NCBI GenBank assembly: GCA_016882195.1
Contig: VGLU01000006.1
Span: 1-60,301, forward strand
Direction of reading: 5' to 3'
DNA: 60,301 bases
Source of the DNA: Thermoproteota archaeon
GTDB lineage: Archaea; Thermoproteota; Methanomethylicia; Methanomethylicales; Methanomethylicaceae
Numbering within the stretch: position 1 is the first letter of the stretch; each line of letters starts with the position of its first letter. The notes beneath the pieces are model-generated. The model did not search any database, had not been told where the DNA came from, and saw only the letters and a list, made by a program, of their open reading frames with translations. The position numbers and the translations under genes were made by a program. Shown here one piece after another: positions 27,144 through 33,890 of this stretch.

Positions 27144-28712
27144 TTGCGTCTAAACATAAAGGACATACTTGCGAAGGCTGACAAGGATTTTGAGGCGGCG
27201 TGGAGGGAGACAGGGTCGCTCGTGGGAGGGAAGGGTGCCTTTGTCAAGGGCAGAAAAGGGGCGACACACGTCCTTGTGGAGGCGACGAACCTCCTCAGAG
27301 GCATATACCTCGATCTCGGCTTCGACGAGGTCGTCAACCCGATGGTAGTCGACGAGGCGGACATCTACAAGCAGTACGGCAACGAGGCACCGGCGATACT
27401 GGACAGGTGCTACTACCTGGCGGCACTGCCCAGACCGGACATAGGCATAGGCGCCAAGGAGATAGCCGCCATAAAGAGGCTGGGCGGACCCACGGACGAG
27501 AGGAGCCTCTCCAAGCTGAAGGAAACCTTTCACGACTACAAGAAGGGAAGGATAGAGGGCGACGACATGGTCGAGAGGATCGCCGATGCCTTGGGGGTCT
27601 CCGACGTCCTGGCGCTCAAGATACTGAACACGGCGTTTCCACAGCTCAGGGGGCTTGAGGCCGTCCCGACGAAGCTCTTGTTGAGGTCGCACATGACCAG
27701 CGCCTGGTTCCTGACCTGCGCGGCGGTGCAGCACAAGCTGGAGATGCCGATCAAGCTCTTCTCGGTGGCGCTGAGGGCGAGGAGGGAGCAGCAGGAGGAC
27801 GCCTCGCACCTAAGGTTCCACCACGCGGCATCCTCGGTGATAATGGACGAGGAGGTCTCCATCGAGGATGGGAAGGCTGTTGTGCAGGAGATTCTGAAGA
27901 GGCTCGGATTCAAGGAGATCAAGATCGAGATGAAGAAGGTGACCGCCAAGTACTACGCCCCGGAGACGGAGCATGAGGTCTTCGCGAAGGTTGAGGGGAG
28001 CGGGTGGTTCGAGGTTGTGGACTTCGGGCTTTACGGACCCATCGCCCTTGCCAAGTACGGGATAGAGTACCCGGTGCTCAACATAGGCATGGGCGTTGAG
28101 AGGATAGCAGCGCTGCTTCACGGCTATTCGGATATCAGGGAGCTCGCCTACCCCCAGTTCTACGGCGAGTGGGTGATCTCGGATGCCGCCCTCGCCAAGC
28201 AGGTATCCTTCATCGAGGAGCCAAAGACCGAGGAGGGAAAGGCGGTGGAGAGGGCTATCGTCAAGACTCTAATGGAGAAGAGGGACGCGGACAGCCCGTG
28301 CGAGTTCGTGGCCTACGAGGGCAGGGTGGGGGGCAGGAAGGTAAAGGTGAAGGTCTTCGAGCCTGATCCGAACGTCAAGCTCGTTGGTCCAGCGGCCTTC
28401 AACGAGGTTGTGGTATTGAACACAAACGTCCTTGGCATTCCGGAGAAGGGAATGGAGAAGGTCGAGATCGTTAGGGAGGCAAGGGAGAGAGGGATCAGAA
28501 CGGGGATAAGGTACCTGGACGCGGTCGCCAAGGCAGCCGCCTCAAGGATCGAGAGGGAGGGCAAGGCGGAGATCAGGGTGAGGATGGCAAAGCTGCCGAG
28601 CGACATCAACCTGAAGGTATCAGATGTTGGGATCAGGTTCGTCTCGAGCAGGCAGGGCAAGATAGACGTCAGGGGTCCGATCTTCATAGGGATCTATTCT
28701 GAGATCTGTTAA
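27144..28712 (+). CDS. sepS: O-phosphoseryl-tRNA synthetase (SepRS)
   Basis: Class II synthetase that charges tRNA-Cys with phosphoserine, the first step of tRNA-dependent cysteine synthesis. Family landmarks are GFDEVVNPMVVDEADIYKQY, LDRCYYLAALPRPDIG, LLLRSHMTSAWFLT, the motif 2 region RREQQEDASHLRFHH and motif 3 GMGVERIAALL. The C-terminal SDINLKVSDVG and IDVRGPIFIGI also fit. Length of 522 is normal for SepRS and unlike PheRS alpha. TTG 27144 has an excellent GGAGGAGGCGG upstream. The partner SepCysS is not in the window. Confidence 0.95.
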   Translation: MRLNIKDILAKADKDFEAAWRETGSLVGGKGAFVKGRKGATHVLVEATNLLRGIYLDLGFDEVVNPMVVDEADIYKQYGNEAPAILDRCYYLAALPRPDIGIGAKEIAAIKRLGGPTDERSLSKLKETFHDYKKGRIEGDDMVERIADALGVSDVLALKILNTAFPQLRGLEAVPTKLLLRSHMTSAWFLTCAAVQHKLEMPIKLFSVALRARREQQEDASHLRFHHAASSVIMDEEVSIEDGKAVVQEILKRLGFKEIKIEMKKVTAKYYAPETEHEVFAKVEGSGWFEVVDFGLYGPIALAKYGIEYPVLNIGMGVERIAALLHGYSDIRELAYPQFYGEWVISDAALAKQVSFIEEPKTEEGKAVERAIVKTLMEKRDADSPCEFVAYEGRVGGRKVKVKVFEPDPNVKLVGPAAFNEVVVLNTNVLGIPEKGMEKVEIVREARERGIRTGIRYLDAVAKAAASRIEREGKAEIRVRMAKLPSDINLKVSDVGIRFVSSRQGKIDVRGPIFIGIYSEIC

Positions 28713-28737
28713 CCTCCGATTTAGGGAGGGCCTGAGT

Positions 28738-29370
28738 ATATTTGACCTGAAGAAGGCGAGGGCCGCGCAGGAACTCTTATCGAAGAAGGTGTTAGAGGAG
28801 CATACAGGCAGGGCTGTCAAGATGGTGTGCGGCATGGATGTCTCTTACCGCGGCGTGAGAGGAGCGGGTGCCGCGGTGGTGCTCTCCTACCCTGACCTTA
28901 AGATTCTCGAGAAGAAGGTCGCGTTTAGGTCCGTTGTAGTTCCTTACACCCCTACATTTTTGGCGTTCCGAGAGATGCCCTTCTTCACAGCCCTGATGCG
29001 CCGATTAGAGATGCGCCCCGACGTCTTCATGATCGATGGGCACGGGACATACCACCCGGTTTTTTGCGGATCAGCCTCCCACTTCGGGGTCGTCTTCAAC
29101 GTGTCCACAATAGGTGTAGCCGGCGGACTGATGGGGCTGGAGGGCGAGGTAAAGGATGGAGGGACGATACTGCTGAAGGGAAGGAGGGTCGGGATGGCGA
29201 TCAGGGATGGTAAAAGAGGAGTTTATGTGAGCGTGGGCCACAAGATGAGCCTTGACCTGGCCGCTAGCATCGTGAGAGGTTGCATCAGGGGGCACAGGAA
29301 GCCAGAGCCTTTATTTCTAGCCGATTCGATCTCTAGAGGGGCGATCAGGGGCGAGTTGCATGGACAGTGA
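28738..29370 (+). CDS. nfi: Endonuclease V, apparent non-AUG start
   Basis: DNA/RNA repair nuclease acting at deaminated adenine (inosine). Catalytic residues are seen as Asp in CGMDVSY, Glu in FREMPFF and Asp in MIDGHGTYHP. SHFGVVFNVSTIGVAG and YVSVGHKMSLDLA are conserved. Homology extends upstream of the first standard start (GTG 28789) through FDLKKARAAQELLSKKVLEE, the usual N-terminal helix. That region has no ATG, GTG or TTG in frame. GGGAGGG at 28724-28730 is correctly spaced for AUA 28738, used here; CTG 28747 is an alternative. The 3' end overlaps ribK by 11 bases. Confidence 0.88.
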   Translation: MFDLKKARAAQELLSKKVLEEHTGRAVKMVCGMDVSYRGVRGAGAAVVLSYPDLKILEKKVAFRSVVVPYTPTFLAFREMPFFTALMRRLEMRPDVFMIDGHGTYHPVFCGSASHFGVVFNVSTIGVAGGLMGLEGEVKDGGTILLKGRRVGMAIRDGKRGVYVSVGHKMSLDLAASIVRGCIRGHRKPEPLFLADSISRGAIRGELHGQ

Positions 29371-30031
29371 GGCTTGGTTCGCGCTCCTCCAGCTGTTCAA
29401 GATGGGAGGGCACAAGAGGCAGATATTTTTGGGCACCAATGACTTCGGCAAGATGATCGGAACCTCGCAGCAGACGGCCTCCAGGAGGCTCTTGGAGCTC
29501 GTGAAGGAGGGGTACGTAACGAGGGAGCTGACGCCCAAGGGGCAGAACATCGCCATAACCGAGAAGGGGCTTGCGGCGCTGAGGGAGGTTTACCACGCCC
29601 TCAAGATGGGGCTCGAGGAGGCGGCTCACATCGTCTTCCTGAACGGCGTCGTCTTCACCGGCTTCGGGGAGGGGGCATACTACGTCACCAAGAGCGGCTA
29701 CAAGGAGCAGTTCGTCGAGAAGCTGGGATTTCGCCCCTACCCTGGCACGCTGAACCTGAGGCTCAGGTCTATGGCGGATATCAAGGCAAGGAAGGAGTTG
29801 GAGGCACTCCCCGGGATGGTGATAAAGGGGTTCATGAACGGCGAGAGGAGCTACGGGGACGTCAAGTGCTTCAAGGTGCTCGTCAACGAGAAGGCAGACG
29901 GGTTTATAGTGATGATACACAGGACGCACTACGGGCAGGATGTGGTTGAGGTCGTGGCCGAGGGCTCGCTAAGGAAGAAACTCAGGCTCAAGGACGGGGA
30001 TCTTGTCCAGCTGAAGGTTTTGCTTGCTTGA
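29360..30031 (+). CDS. ribK: CTP-dependent riboflavin kinase with N-terminal winged helix
   Basis: Phosphorylates riboflavin to FMN using CTP, as in methanogens. Residues 1-88 form a winged-helix domain (GTSQQTASRRLLELVKEGYV), which in some archaea represses riboflavin genes. The kinase barrel follows, with GEGAYYVTKSGYKEQF, GFRPYPGTLNLRL and a YGDVKCF segment. The two-domain form is common in TACK and Euryarchaeota. The ATG overlaps the endonuclease V stop region. The 3' end overlaps ribL on the opposite strand by 44 bases. Confidence 0.94.
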   Translation: MDSEAWFALLQLFKMGGHKRQIFLGTNDFGKMIGTSQQTASRRLLELVKEGYVTRELTPKGQNIAITEKGLAALREVYHALKMGLEEAAHIVFLNGVVFTGFGEGAYYVTKSGYKEQFVEKLGFRPYPGTLNLRLRSMADIKARKELEALPGMVIKGFMNGERSYGDVKCFKVLVNEKADGFIVMIHRTHYGQDVVEVVAEGSLRKKLRLKDGDLVQLKVLLA

Positions 30032-30455
30032 ACTGTTTTTTGTTGGCGGAGTATATCAGACTCCTTATCATCGAGGAGCTCACGTCGCCGTACTTCTTCA
30101 GGCGGACGACCTTCCCTCTCCCGCCCTGCCTCGCGATCAGCTCGGCGATGTCCCCCTGGTCGTAGCCGAGGGCGATTATGTCCGGCTTCACCTTTTGAAT
30201 TACCTTGGCGGTGTTGAGGTCCACCCCGCCGAGGATCGCCTTATCCACTGGCTTCAGCGCCTCCACGAGCGCCCTCCGGTGCTCCTCCTTCATGACGGGG
30301 AGCCGCCCTTTCCTCTTCAGGACGGTAGAGTCCCTGGCAACCACGACTATGAGTTCGGCGCCATCGCCGCCCAGCCTCTTGGCCTCCTCCAGATACTTGA
30401 AATGACCGTAGTGGAGCAGGTCGAAGACGCCGGCCGCCAGCACCCTCTTGCTCAT
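29988..30455 (-). CDS. ribL: FAD synthetase (archaeal cytidylyltransferase family)
   Basis: Adenylates FMN to FAD. The nucleotidyltransferase motif is GVFDLLHYGHFKYL (HxGH as HYGH) and the second motif is SSSMIRSLI. Length of 155 fits RibL. ATG 30455 gives MSKRVLAAGVFDLLHYGH; the upstream extension overlaps the next gene without similarity. It is the convergent partner of ribK, so FMN and FAD steps are adjacent. It forms a minus-strand cluster with the DUF357 and dphB genes. Confidence 0.94.
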   Translation of the reverse strand: MSKRVLAAGVFDLLHYGHFKYLEEAKRLGGDGAELIVVVARDSTVLKRKGRLPVMKEEHRRALVEALKPVDKAILGGVDLNTAKVIQKVKPDIIALGYDQGDIAELIARQGGRGKVVRLKKYGDVSSSMIRSLIYSANKKQFKQAKPSAGQDPRP

Positions 30456-30472
30456 ATCAGTACGCCCCCGCC

Positions 30473-30751
30473 CTACTTGAATATCCACTCATATTTGAGC
30501 CACCCCATGTTCCTGCACGAGTCGATCAGGCCCTCACAGTAGGCGATACAGACGAGGGCGGTAATAAAGTCGCCCTTGCTCATGTAGTGCTTGCTGTCCT
30601 CGAGGTACTGCTTTGAGAGGGAGATGTTCTCCTCAAAGGCTTTCTTGAGTTCCACGTCCGCGGGCGGCTTTACCTCCATCTCCCTGAAGGCCCTCTCGGT
30701 GCCCTGTATGTACCTCTCCAGCTTCTTCTCGGCCTCCTCCTCTAAGATCAT
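30473..30751 (-). CDS. DUF357 family protein
   Basis: An archaeal protein of 92 residues, mostly helical: SLSKQYLEDSKHYMSKGDFI then TALVCIAYCEGLIDSC, the DUF357 signature. Function is unknown. It lies between dphB (4-base overlap) and ribL, an arrangement suggesting a shared transcript. A TPR-like helical hairpin is likely. Confidence 0.85.
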   Translation of the reverse strand: MILEEEAEKKLERYIQGTERAFREMEVKPPADVELKKAFEENISLSKQYLEDSKHYMSKGDFITALVCIAYCEGLIDSCRNMGWLKYEWIFK

Positions 30752-31539
30752 AGGTTCCTCTCCACCAGCTCTTTGTCCGCCCCCGCAAATAACACGAGGG
30801 CCTCTGCCTCCATGAAGTGCAGCCTGCCCGGCACTATTATCGCGTGGGGAGGATCGCCGAAGTCCACGGACAGGAGGTCCTGTGCCCTCCCAGCCTTCAC
30901 GAACTGCTCAGGACCGCCGGCCCTAGCCACCCCTATGAGGAGGAGATCCTTGTTTATGATGCCTTCGCCGCGCCGGTGCTCCATCACCATCAGTAGCCGG
31001 ATGCCTTCGCCGACGGACATGAAGTGCTTTTCTTCAGTTCTTAGGTCGAGGAAGAAGAGGGTGTGGAGCCCCGCAGCCCTGTTGAGCTTGAGCGTGTCGT
31101 ACGGCACATCGGAGTACGGCATTGGGAAGGTTATGGTGCAGGACCTGCCGAACTTGTAGTTCTGGAGGCCCACTGCGCCTGGTGCGACCGATATTATGGA
31201 GGGGGCGTTGACCACCTCCACCGGTATCCCTTGCTTAACCGCCCTCATCCTGAGATCCACGTGGGTGGTAGCGACGAAGGGATCGCCCGCCACCAGCAGG
31301 GCAATGTCCTTCTTGGATGCCGAGGACAGGATCTCCTTCCCATCCTCCAAGTACTTGCGGTCGACGACCCTGACCTTTTTCCCAAGAAGTTTTTCAAGGG
31401 AGGCGATCTTGAGACCGGGAAGCATGTTGGTGTAGCCCTCCAGCAGAACCTCATCTGCCTCCTTGGCCCTCTCAAGACCGTAGATGCTTATGCCCTTCTC
31501 GTTGTAGAGGCCCAGACCTATGAAACTAAGGGATCCCAA
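30748..31539 (-). CDS. dphB: Diphthine synthase
   Basis: SAM-dependent methyltransferase of the tetrapyrrole-methylase fold that trimethylates the elongation factor 2 histidine precursor of diphthamide. Signatures are LSFIGLGLYNEKGISIYGLE, VAGDPFVATTHVDL, NAPSIISVAPGAVGL and the PYDTLKLNRAAGLHTL stretch. TTG 31539 begins the conserved part and follows a G-rich ribosome binding site. Length of about 263 is standard. It is divergent from the tRNA-Lys gene. Confidence 0.94.
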   Translation of the reverse strand: MGSLSFIGLGLYNEKGISIYGLERAKEADEVLLEGYTNMLPGLKIASLEKLLGKKVRVVDRKYLEDGKEILSSASKKDIALLVAGDPFVATTHVDLRMRAVKQGIPVEVVNAPSIISVAPGAVGLQNYKFGRSCTITFPMPYSDVPYDTLKLNRAAGLHTLFFLDLRTEEKHFMSVGEGIRLLMVMEHRRGEGIINKDLLLIGVARAGGPEQFVKAGRAQDLLSVDFGDPPHAIIVPGRLHFMEAEALVLFAGADKELVERNL

Positions 31540-31603
31540 ACCAAACCCCAACAACTATTCAGCGTAACTCTTAAATTACTGTTTCTTGAACCAAAAAGGA
31601 GGA

Positions 31604-31697
31604 GGGCCTGTAGCTCAGTACGGTAGAGCGGCGGATGTGAAAACAGCCGAGGCTCTTAACCCGTTGGCCAAGGGTTCAAATCCCTTCAGGCCCGCCA
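31604..31697 (+). tRNA. tRNA-Lys(CTT) with 17-nt intron at a non-canonical position
   Basis: The acceptor is GGGCCTG/CAGGCCC with G discriminator and encoded CCA. The D-stem is GCTC/GAGC and the T-arm AAGGG/CCCTT. Removing 31635-31651 joins GCGG to GCTCTTAA-CCCGT, giving stem GCGGG/CCCGT and loop CT-CTT-AA, a lysine anticodon. The intron therefore lies within the 5' strand of the anticodon stem (30/31, or 29/30 because one base is repeated), not at 37/38. The gene is the attachment site of an integrated element, and the last bases are repeated at 33834-33853. Confidence 0.9.
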
Positions 31698-31701
31698 CCT
31701 T
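31682..31701 (+). repeat. attL: tRNA-Lys 3' end, left copy
   Basis: CCCTTCAGGCCCGCCACCTT, covering the end of the T-arm, the acceptor, CCA and four bases beyond. It recurs identically at 33834-33853 in the same orientation, bounding a 2.15-kb segment. Confidence 0.75.
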
Positions 31702-31706
31702 CTATT

Positions 31707-31925
31707 TTGCGGTCAATACTCCATCACCCCAAGGCTTTGAGGATCTGGCTCGCCAACGAGATGGACCGGCTGGGCGTCCCGGACAGGTTCATAGATGCCC
31801 TCCAGGGGAAGATGCCCCGATCGGTGCTGGCGAGACACTACACTGACTACTCTTTAGAGAACCTGAGGCAGATTTACGATAGGGCGGGGATGAAGGTCCT
31901 AAGTTTGACCGATGCGCTTAATTGA
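31707..31925 (+). pseudogene. Integrase (tyrosine recombinase) C-terminal remnant
   Basis: The frame reads HHPKALRIWLANEMDRLGVP, then DRFIDALQGKMPRSVLARHY and TDYSLENLRQIYDRAG. This is the end of an archaeal tyrosine recombinase: an H-x-x-R-like box (HPKALR), the lQGk-p-svlarHY segment with the nucleophilic Tyr, and the closing iYdrA helix. The first catalytic Arg and the N-terminal domain are missing. It begins inside the duplicated tRNA-Lys end, as expected when an integrase gene carries the attachment site (SSV-type), but no N-terminal half was identified. It is non-functional alone. Confidence 0.75.
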
Positions 31926-31953
31926 GGTTTTAAAATAGGCGTTAGTGGTGTAT

Positions 31954-32037
31954 ATGCCAAGATTTGTGTCAAGAATTATAACGTTCCTTATAATCTTAGT
32001 AATACTTTACGTAATTTTGATCGCCCTCGGATATTAG
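31954..32037 (+). CDS. Single-span membrane peptide
   Basis: A 27-residue frame (MPRFVSRIITFLIILVILYV then ILIALGY) that is almost entirely one transmembrane helix with two N-terminal arginines. GGTG ends 3 bases before the ATG. It lies in the tRNA-Lys element, just before another membrane protein. Small size makes the call tentative. Confidence 0.4.
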   Translation: MPRFVSRIITFLIILVILYVILIALGY

Positions 32038-32057
32038 AAGAAGGTAAGGTTAGGGAC

Positions 32058-32417
32058 ATGCACGAGTTTTTCAAAACGCTAGGAGCCAGCGCATTTGTTG
32101 AGGCGATATTCGTTCCGAAAGAAGAGTCTATAAATGAATACATCATGAATGCTAGAACTAATTCTTTGTTGGAACCGAAATATGTTTGGGGCAGAAAAGA
32201 AAGGGTGCCAATGTTCATTGATGCGAAAAGACTAATGTTATATGGTGAGCCGGGCATGAGAAAGTGGGCCGGCGGATGGTACTTATTAGTTTGGGTCGTC
32301 TTGGGGTTTCTGGCGCTCTTAAGTGGGGTTATTTCAGGAAATGCTGTTACGATGATCGTTGGAACAGTTATAGTGTTTGCGGCTACGTTGGCTTATCCCA
32401 CCTCCTACGTTGAGTGA
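32058..32417 (+). CDS. Hypothetical protein with two C-terminal membrane helices
   Basis: A 119-residue protein not recognised. The first 75 residues are soluble and charged. Two hydrophobic helices follow (GGWYLLVWVVLGFLALLSG and AVTMIVGTVIVFAATLAYP), so the N-terminal domain is probably anchored in the membrane. Its base composition is clearly more AT-rich than the flanking core genes. It lies in the element inserted at tRNA-Lys. ATG is preceded by a GTTAGGGAC stretch. Confidence 0.55.
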   Translation: MHEFFKTLGASAFVEAIFVPKEESINEYIMNARTNSLLEPKYVWGRKERVPMFIDAKRLMLYGEPGMRKWAGGWYLLVWVVLGFLALLSGVISGNAVTMIVGTVIVFAATLAYPTSYVE

Positions 32418-32454
32418 ACATAGAGTAAAGAAGGCTTTGGAAGTGATCCCATAA

Positions 32455-32652
32455 ATGAGCGTATGTTGGGATTCAGTAGATTTTCCGGATAGTTTTAGAA
32501 CTGCAATTATAAAAGGGATTAATATTATCAAAGAAAGTAAGTCACTTCAAGATGCCCTTGCCAACCTAGACGAATCGAAGGCATTGTGGGCATTAGTCCA
32601 CCCCCTTGAAAACCATAAGGGCGGGGAAGACGACTGCCCAGAGGAAGAATAA
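32455..32652 (+). CDS. Small hypothetical acidic protein
   Basis: A 65-residue frame (MSVCWDSVDFPDSFRTAIIK...) with an amphipathic helical centre and a GGEDDCPEEE acidic end. No family recognised. It follows the membrane protein gene by 37 bases within the tRNA-Lys element. AT-rich like its neighbour. It could be a small accessory or antitoxin-like protein, without direct support. Confidence 0.45.
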   Translation: MSVCWDSVDFPDSFRTAIIKGINIIKESKSLQDALANLDESKALWALVHPLENHKGGEDDCPEEE

Positions 32653-32670
32653 CAGAGCATCGATCATCGA

Positions 32671-32763
32671 TCATCCCTTCCCCTTGAACTTGTCAGCACA
32701 GGCGGAGCAGTAGGTCACGAGCACTTCCTGCCCGTCTATTCCAGACCTTCCTAGCTTGGACAT
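32671..32763 (-). CDS. Very small CxxC protein
   Basis: A 30-residue frame, MSKLGRSGIDGQEVLVTYCS then ACADKFKGKG, on the minus strand with a strong AAGGAGGTCGATGAGG ribosome binding region just upstream. One CxxC pair (Cys19/Cys22) suggests zinc binding, perhaps as a dimer. It is divergent from the winged-helix gene across the operator region at 32788-32905, so the two are probably co-regulated. Confidence 0.5.
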   Translation of the reverse strand: MSKLGRSGIDGQEVLVTYCSACADKFKGKG

Positions 32764-32787
32764 TCCTCATCGACCTCCTTTATTTCG

Positions 32788-32905
32788 CTTTTCGCTTCAC
32801 GAAGTACTGTATATCAGGGTATCTAATATCGCTTTTCGAAATTCGTAAAGCATAACGAATAACTCATATTCATAGGTTAGATATTGAATATCGAAGTGCG
32901 AAAAC
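32788..32905. promoter_or_regulatory. Divergent promoter with repeated TTTTCG palindromic operators
   Basis: Between the CxxC gene and the winged-helix gene, the palindrome GCTTTTCGAAATTCGTAAAGC lies at 32831-32851. A related CGCTTTTCGCTTCACGAAG is at 32786-32804. An inverted copy (ATCGAAGTGCGAAAAC) at 32890-32905 abuts the winged-helix ATG. Three related sites around a regulator gene suggest autoregulation, probably by the protein at 32906. Confidence 0.5.
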
Positions 32906-33163
32906 ATGGAAGCGCTAGAACAAACTGGTTCTATTCGAGTAATGCTTGTGCTCAAAAGAAAGGGTGCTCTAACACTTACTGGTCTAAAAAACGAAGTCGG
33001 ATGCAGTCTAGCGGCTGTTTATAATGCCCTCCCTAAACTCAAGAGCGTCGGTCTAATTCAGGAGGATCTCGAGGACACGTTCCCCCGAAGGAGGCTGATC
33101 TCGCTCACCGGGAAGGGAAAGAGAGTGGCCGAGAAATTGGAGGAAATAGAGAGGATATTGTGA
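32906..33163 (+). CDS. Winged-helix transcription regulator
   Basis: An 85-residue DNA-binding protein consisting of one winged-helix domain. The recognition helix region is CSLAAVYNALPKLKSVGLIQ, and a wing and dimer helix (GKGKRVAEKLEEIERIL) follow. It resembles PadR/MarR-like minimal archaeal regulators. The ATG directly follows an operator half-site, fitting autorepression and an almost leaderless mRNA. It is carried by the tRNA-Lys element. Confidence 0.7.
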   Translation: MEALEQTGSIRVMLVLKRKGALTLTGLKNEVGCSLAAVYNALPKLKSVGLIQEDLEDTFPRRRLISLTGKGKRVAEKLEEIERIL

Positions 33164-33327
33164 GGTGTTTTATACACCTGTTTCTTTGGCCACAAGCTTT
33201 ATGCAGTTTGTGTTTGTAAAAACCTCCAGTCCGTCACCCACCTCGGCCGTTGTATTTTGCATATCGACCTTTAACTTTTTAGACCTTTGACAAATGCATT
33301 ACTCGTTAATAAAAGGCCTCGCAGGTT

Positions 33328-33489
33328 TTACTCCAGCACGCCCAGCTCTTTCCTCAGCCTCTCGAACTTTTTTTCCTTGACCAGCGCCAGGACCGCCTCC
33401 ACCGCCTCCCGGCACTCCTCCGCCGTCCTTGCCCCCTTCATCTTCAGCAGGACGAGCTCCAGGACGTCCTCGCACTCGCGCCAGCCCAT
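33328..33489 (-). CDS. Small helical hypothetical protein
   Basis: A 53-residue protein starting MGWRECEDVLELVLLKMKGA and continuing through TAEECREAVEAVLALVKEKK, predicted to be two or three amphipathic helices. GGAGGG lies 5 bases before the ATG, and its ATG overlaps the stop of the next upstream ORF (TGATG), so the two are translationally coupled. Not recognised; GC-rich, unlike the left half of the element. Confidence 0.5.
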   Translation of the reverse strand: MGWRECEDVLELVLLKMKGARTAEECREAVEAVLALVKEKKFERLRKELGVLE

Positions 33490-33617
33490 CAGGATCCCTC
33501 CGTATGCCGCACATCGTCCCGCGTGACCTCGTCTACCAAGACCCCGTGCCTCTTCCTCAGGCGGATGGACGGCCCGGCCCAGGAGGGGCGCCACTTCCCG
33601 CACCCCAGAACCTGCAC
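33489..33617 (-). CDS. Small basic hypothetical protein
   Basis: A 42-residue frame from GTG 33617: MQVLGCGKWRPSWAGPSIRL then RKRHGVLVDEVTRDDVRHTE. The GGTGAAG before the GTG acts as ribosome binding site. It ends in TGATG with the following helical gene. A further 40-codon ATG frame (33679-33557, MPSKRPVLKDLGEEVSGGKV) overlaps it in another frame. The two could be one gene split by a frameshift. No family recognised. Confidence 0.4.
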   Translation of the reverse strand: MQVLGCGKWRPSWAGPSIRLRKRHGVLVDEVTRDDVRHTEGS

Positions 33618-33833
33618 TTCACCTTACCGCCAGATACCTCTTCCCCAAGGTCCTTCAGTACCGGTCGCTTTGATGGCATGTCCCTTCCCTCGACTCCCTA
33701 TTAGAAGAGGTGGGGCAAAAAAATATGCGAAATGATGGTTCCTGGAGGGGAGGTTGAAAAATGTTTCATAAGGGAATGTGGAGTGGTTTGGGGGGAGAGT
33801 TTCTTCAAGAAAGTTGAAGAAAAAAGTTTAAGC

Positions 33834-33853
33834 CCCTTCAGGCCCGCCACCTT
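33834..33853 (+). repeat. attR: duplicated tRNA-Lys 3' end
   Basis: Exact 20-bp copy of 31682-31701 without the rest of the tRNA. Bases just upstream (GTTTAAGC) still resemble the T-loop (GTTCAAAT). This marks the right end of the inserted segment; ordinary chromosomal genes resume with the CBS protein. Confidence 0.72.
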
Positions 33854-33890
33854 TGATGCCCAAATCCTTAGTTCGTTTAAAAAAGGGGGG

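Noticed and set aside
27144-28712. Phenylalanyl-tRNA synthetase alpha subunit
   Set aside because: Length, the LDRCYYLAALPRPD and MTSAWF segments and the C-terminal domain match SepRS rather than PheRS.
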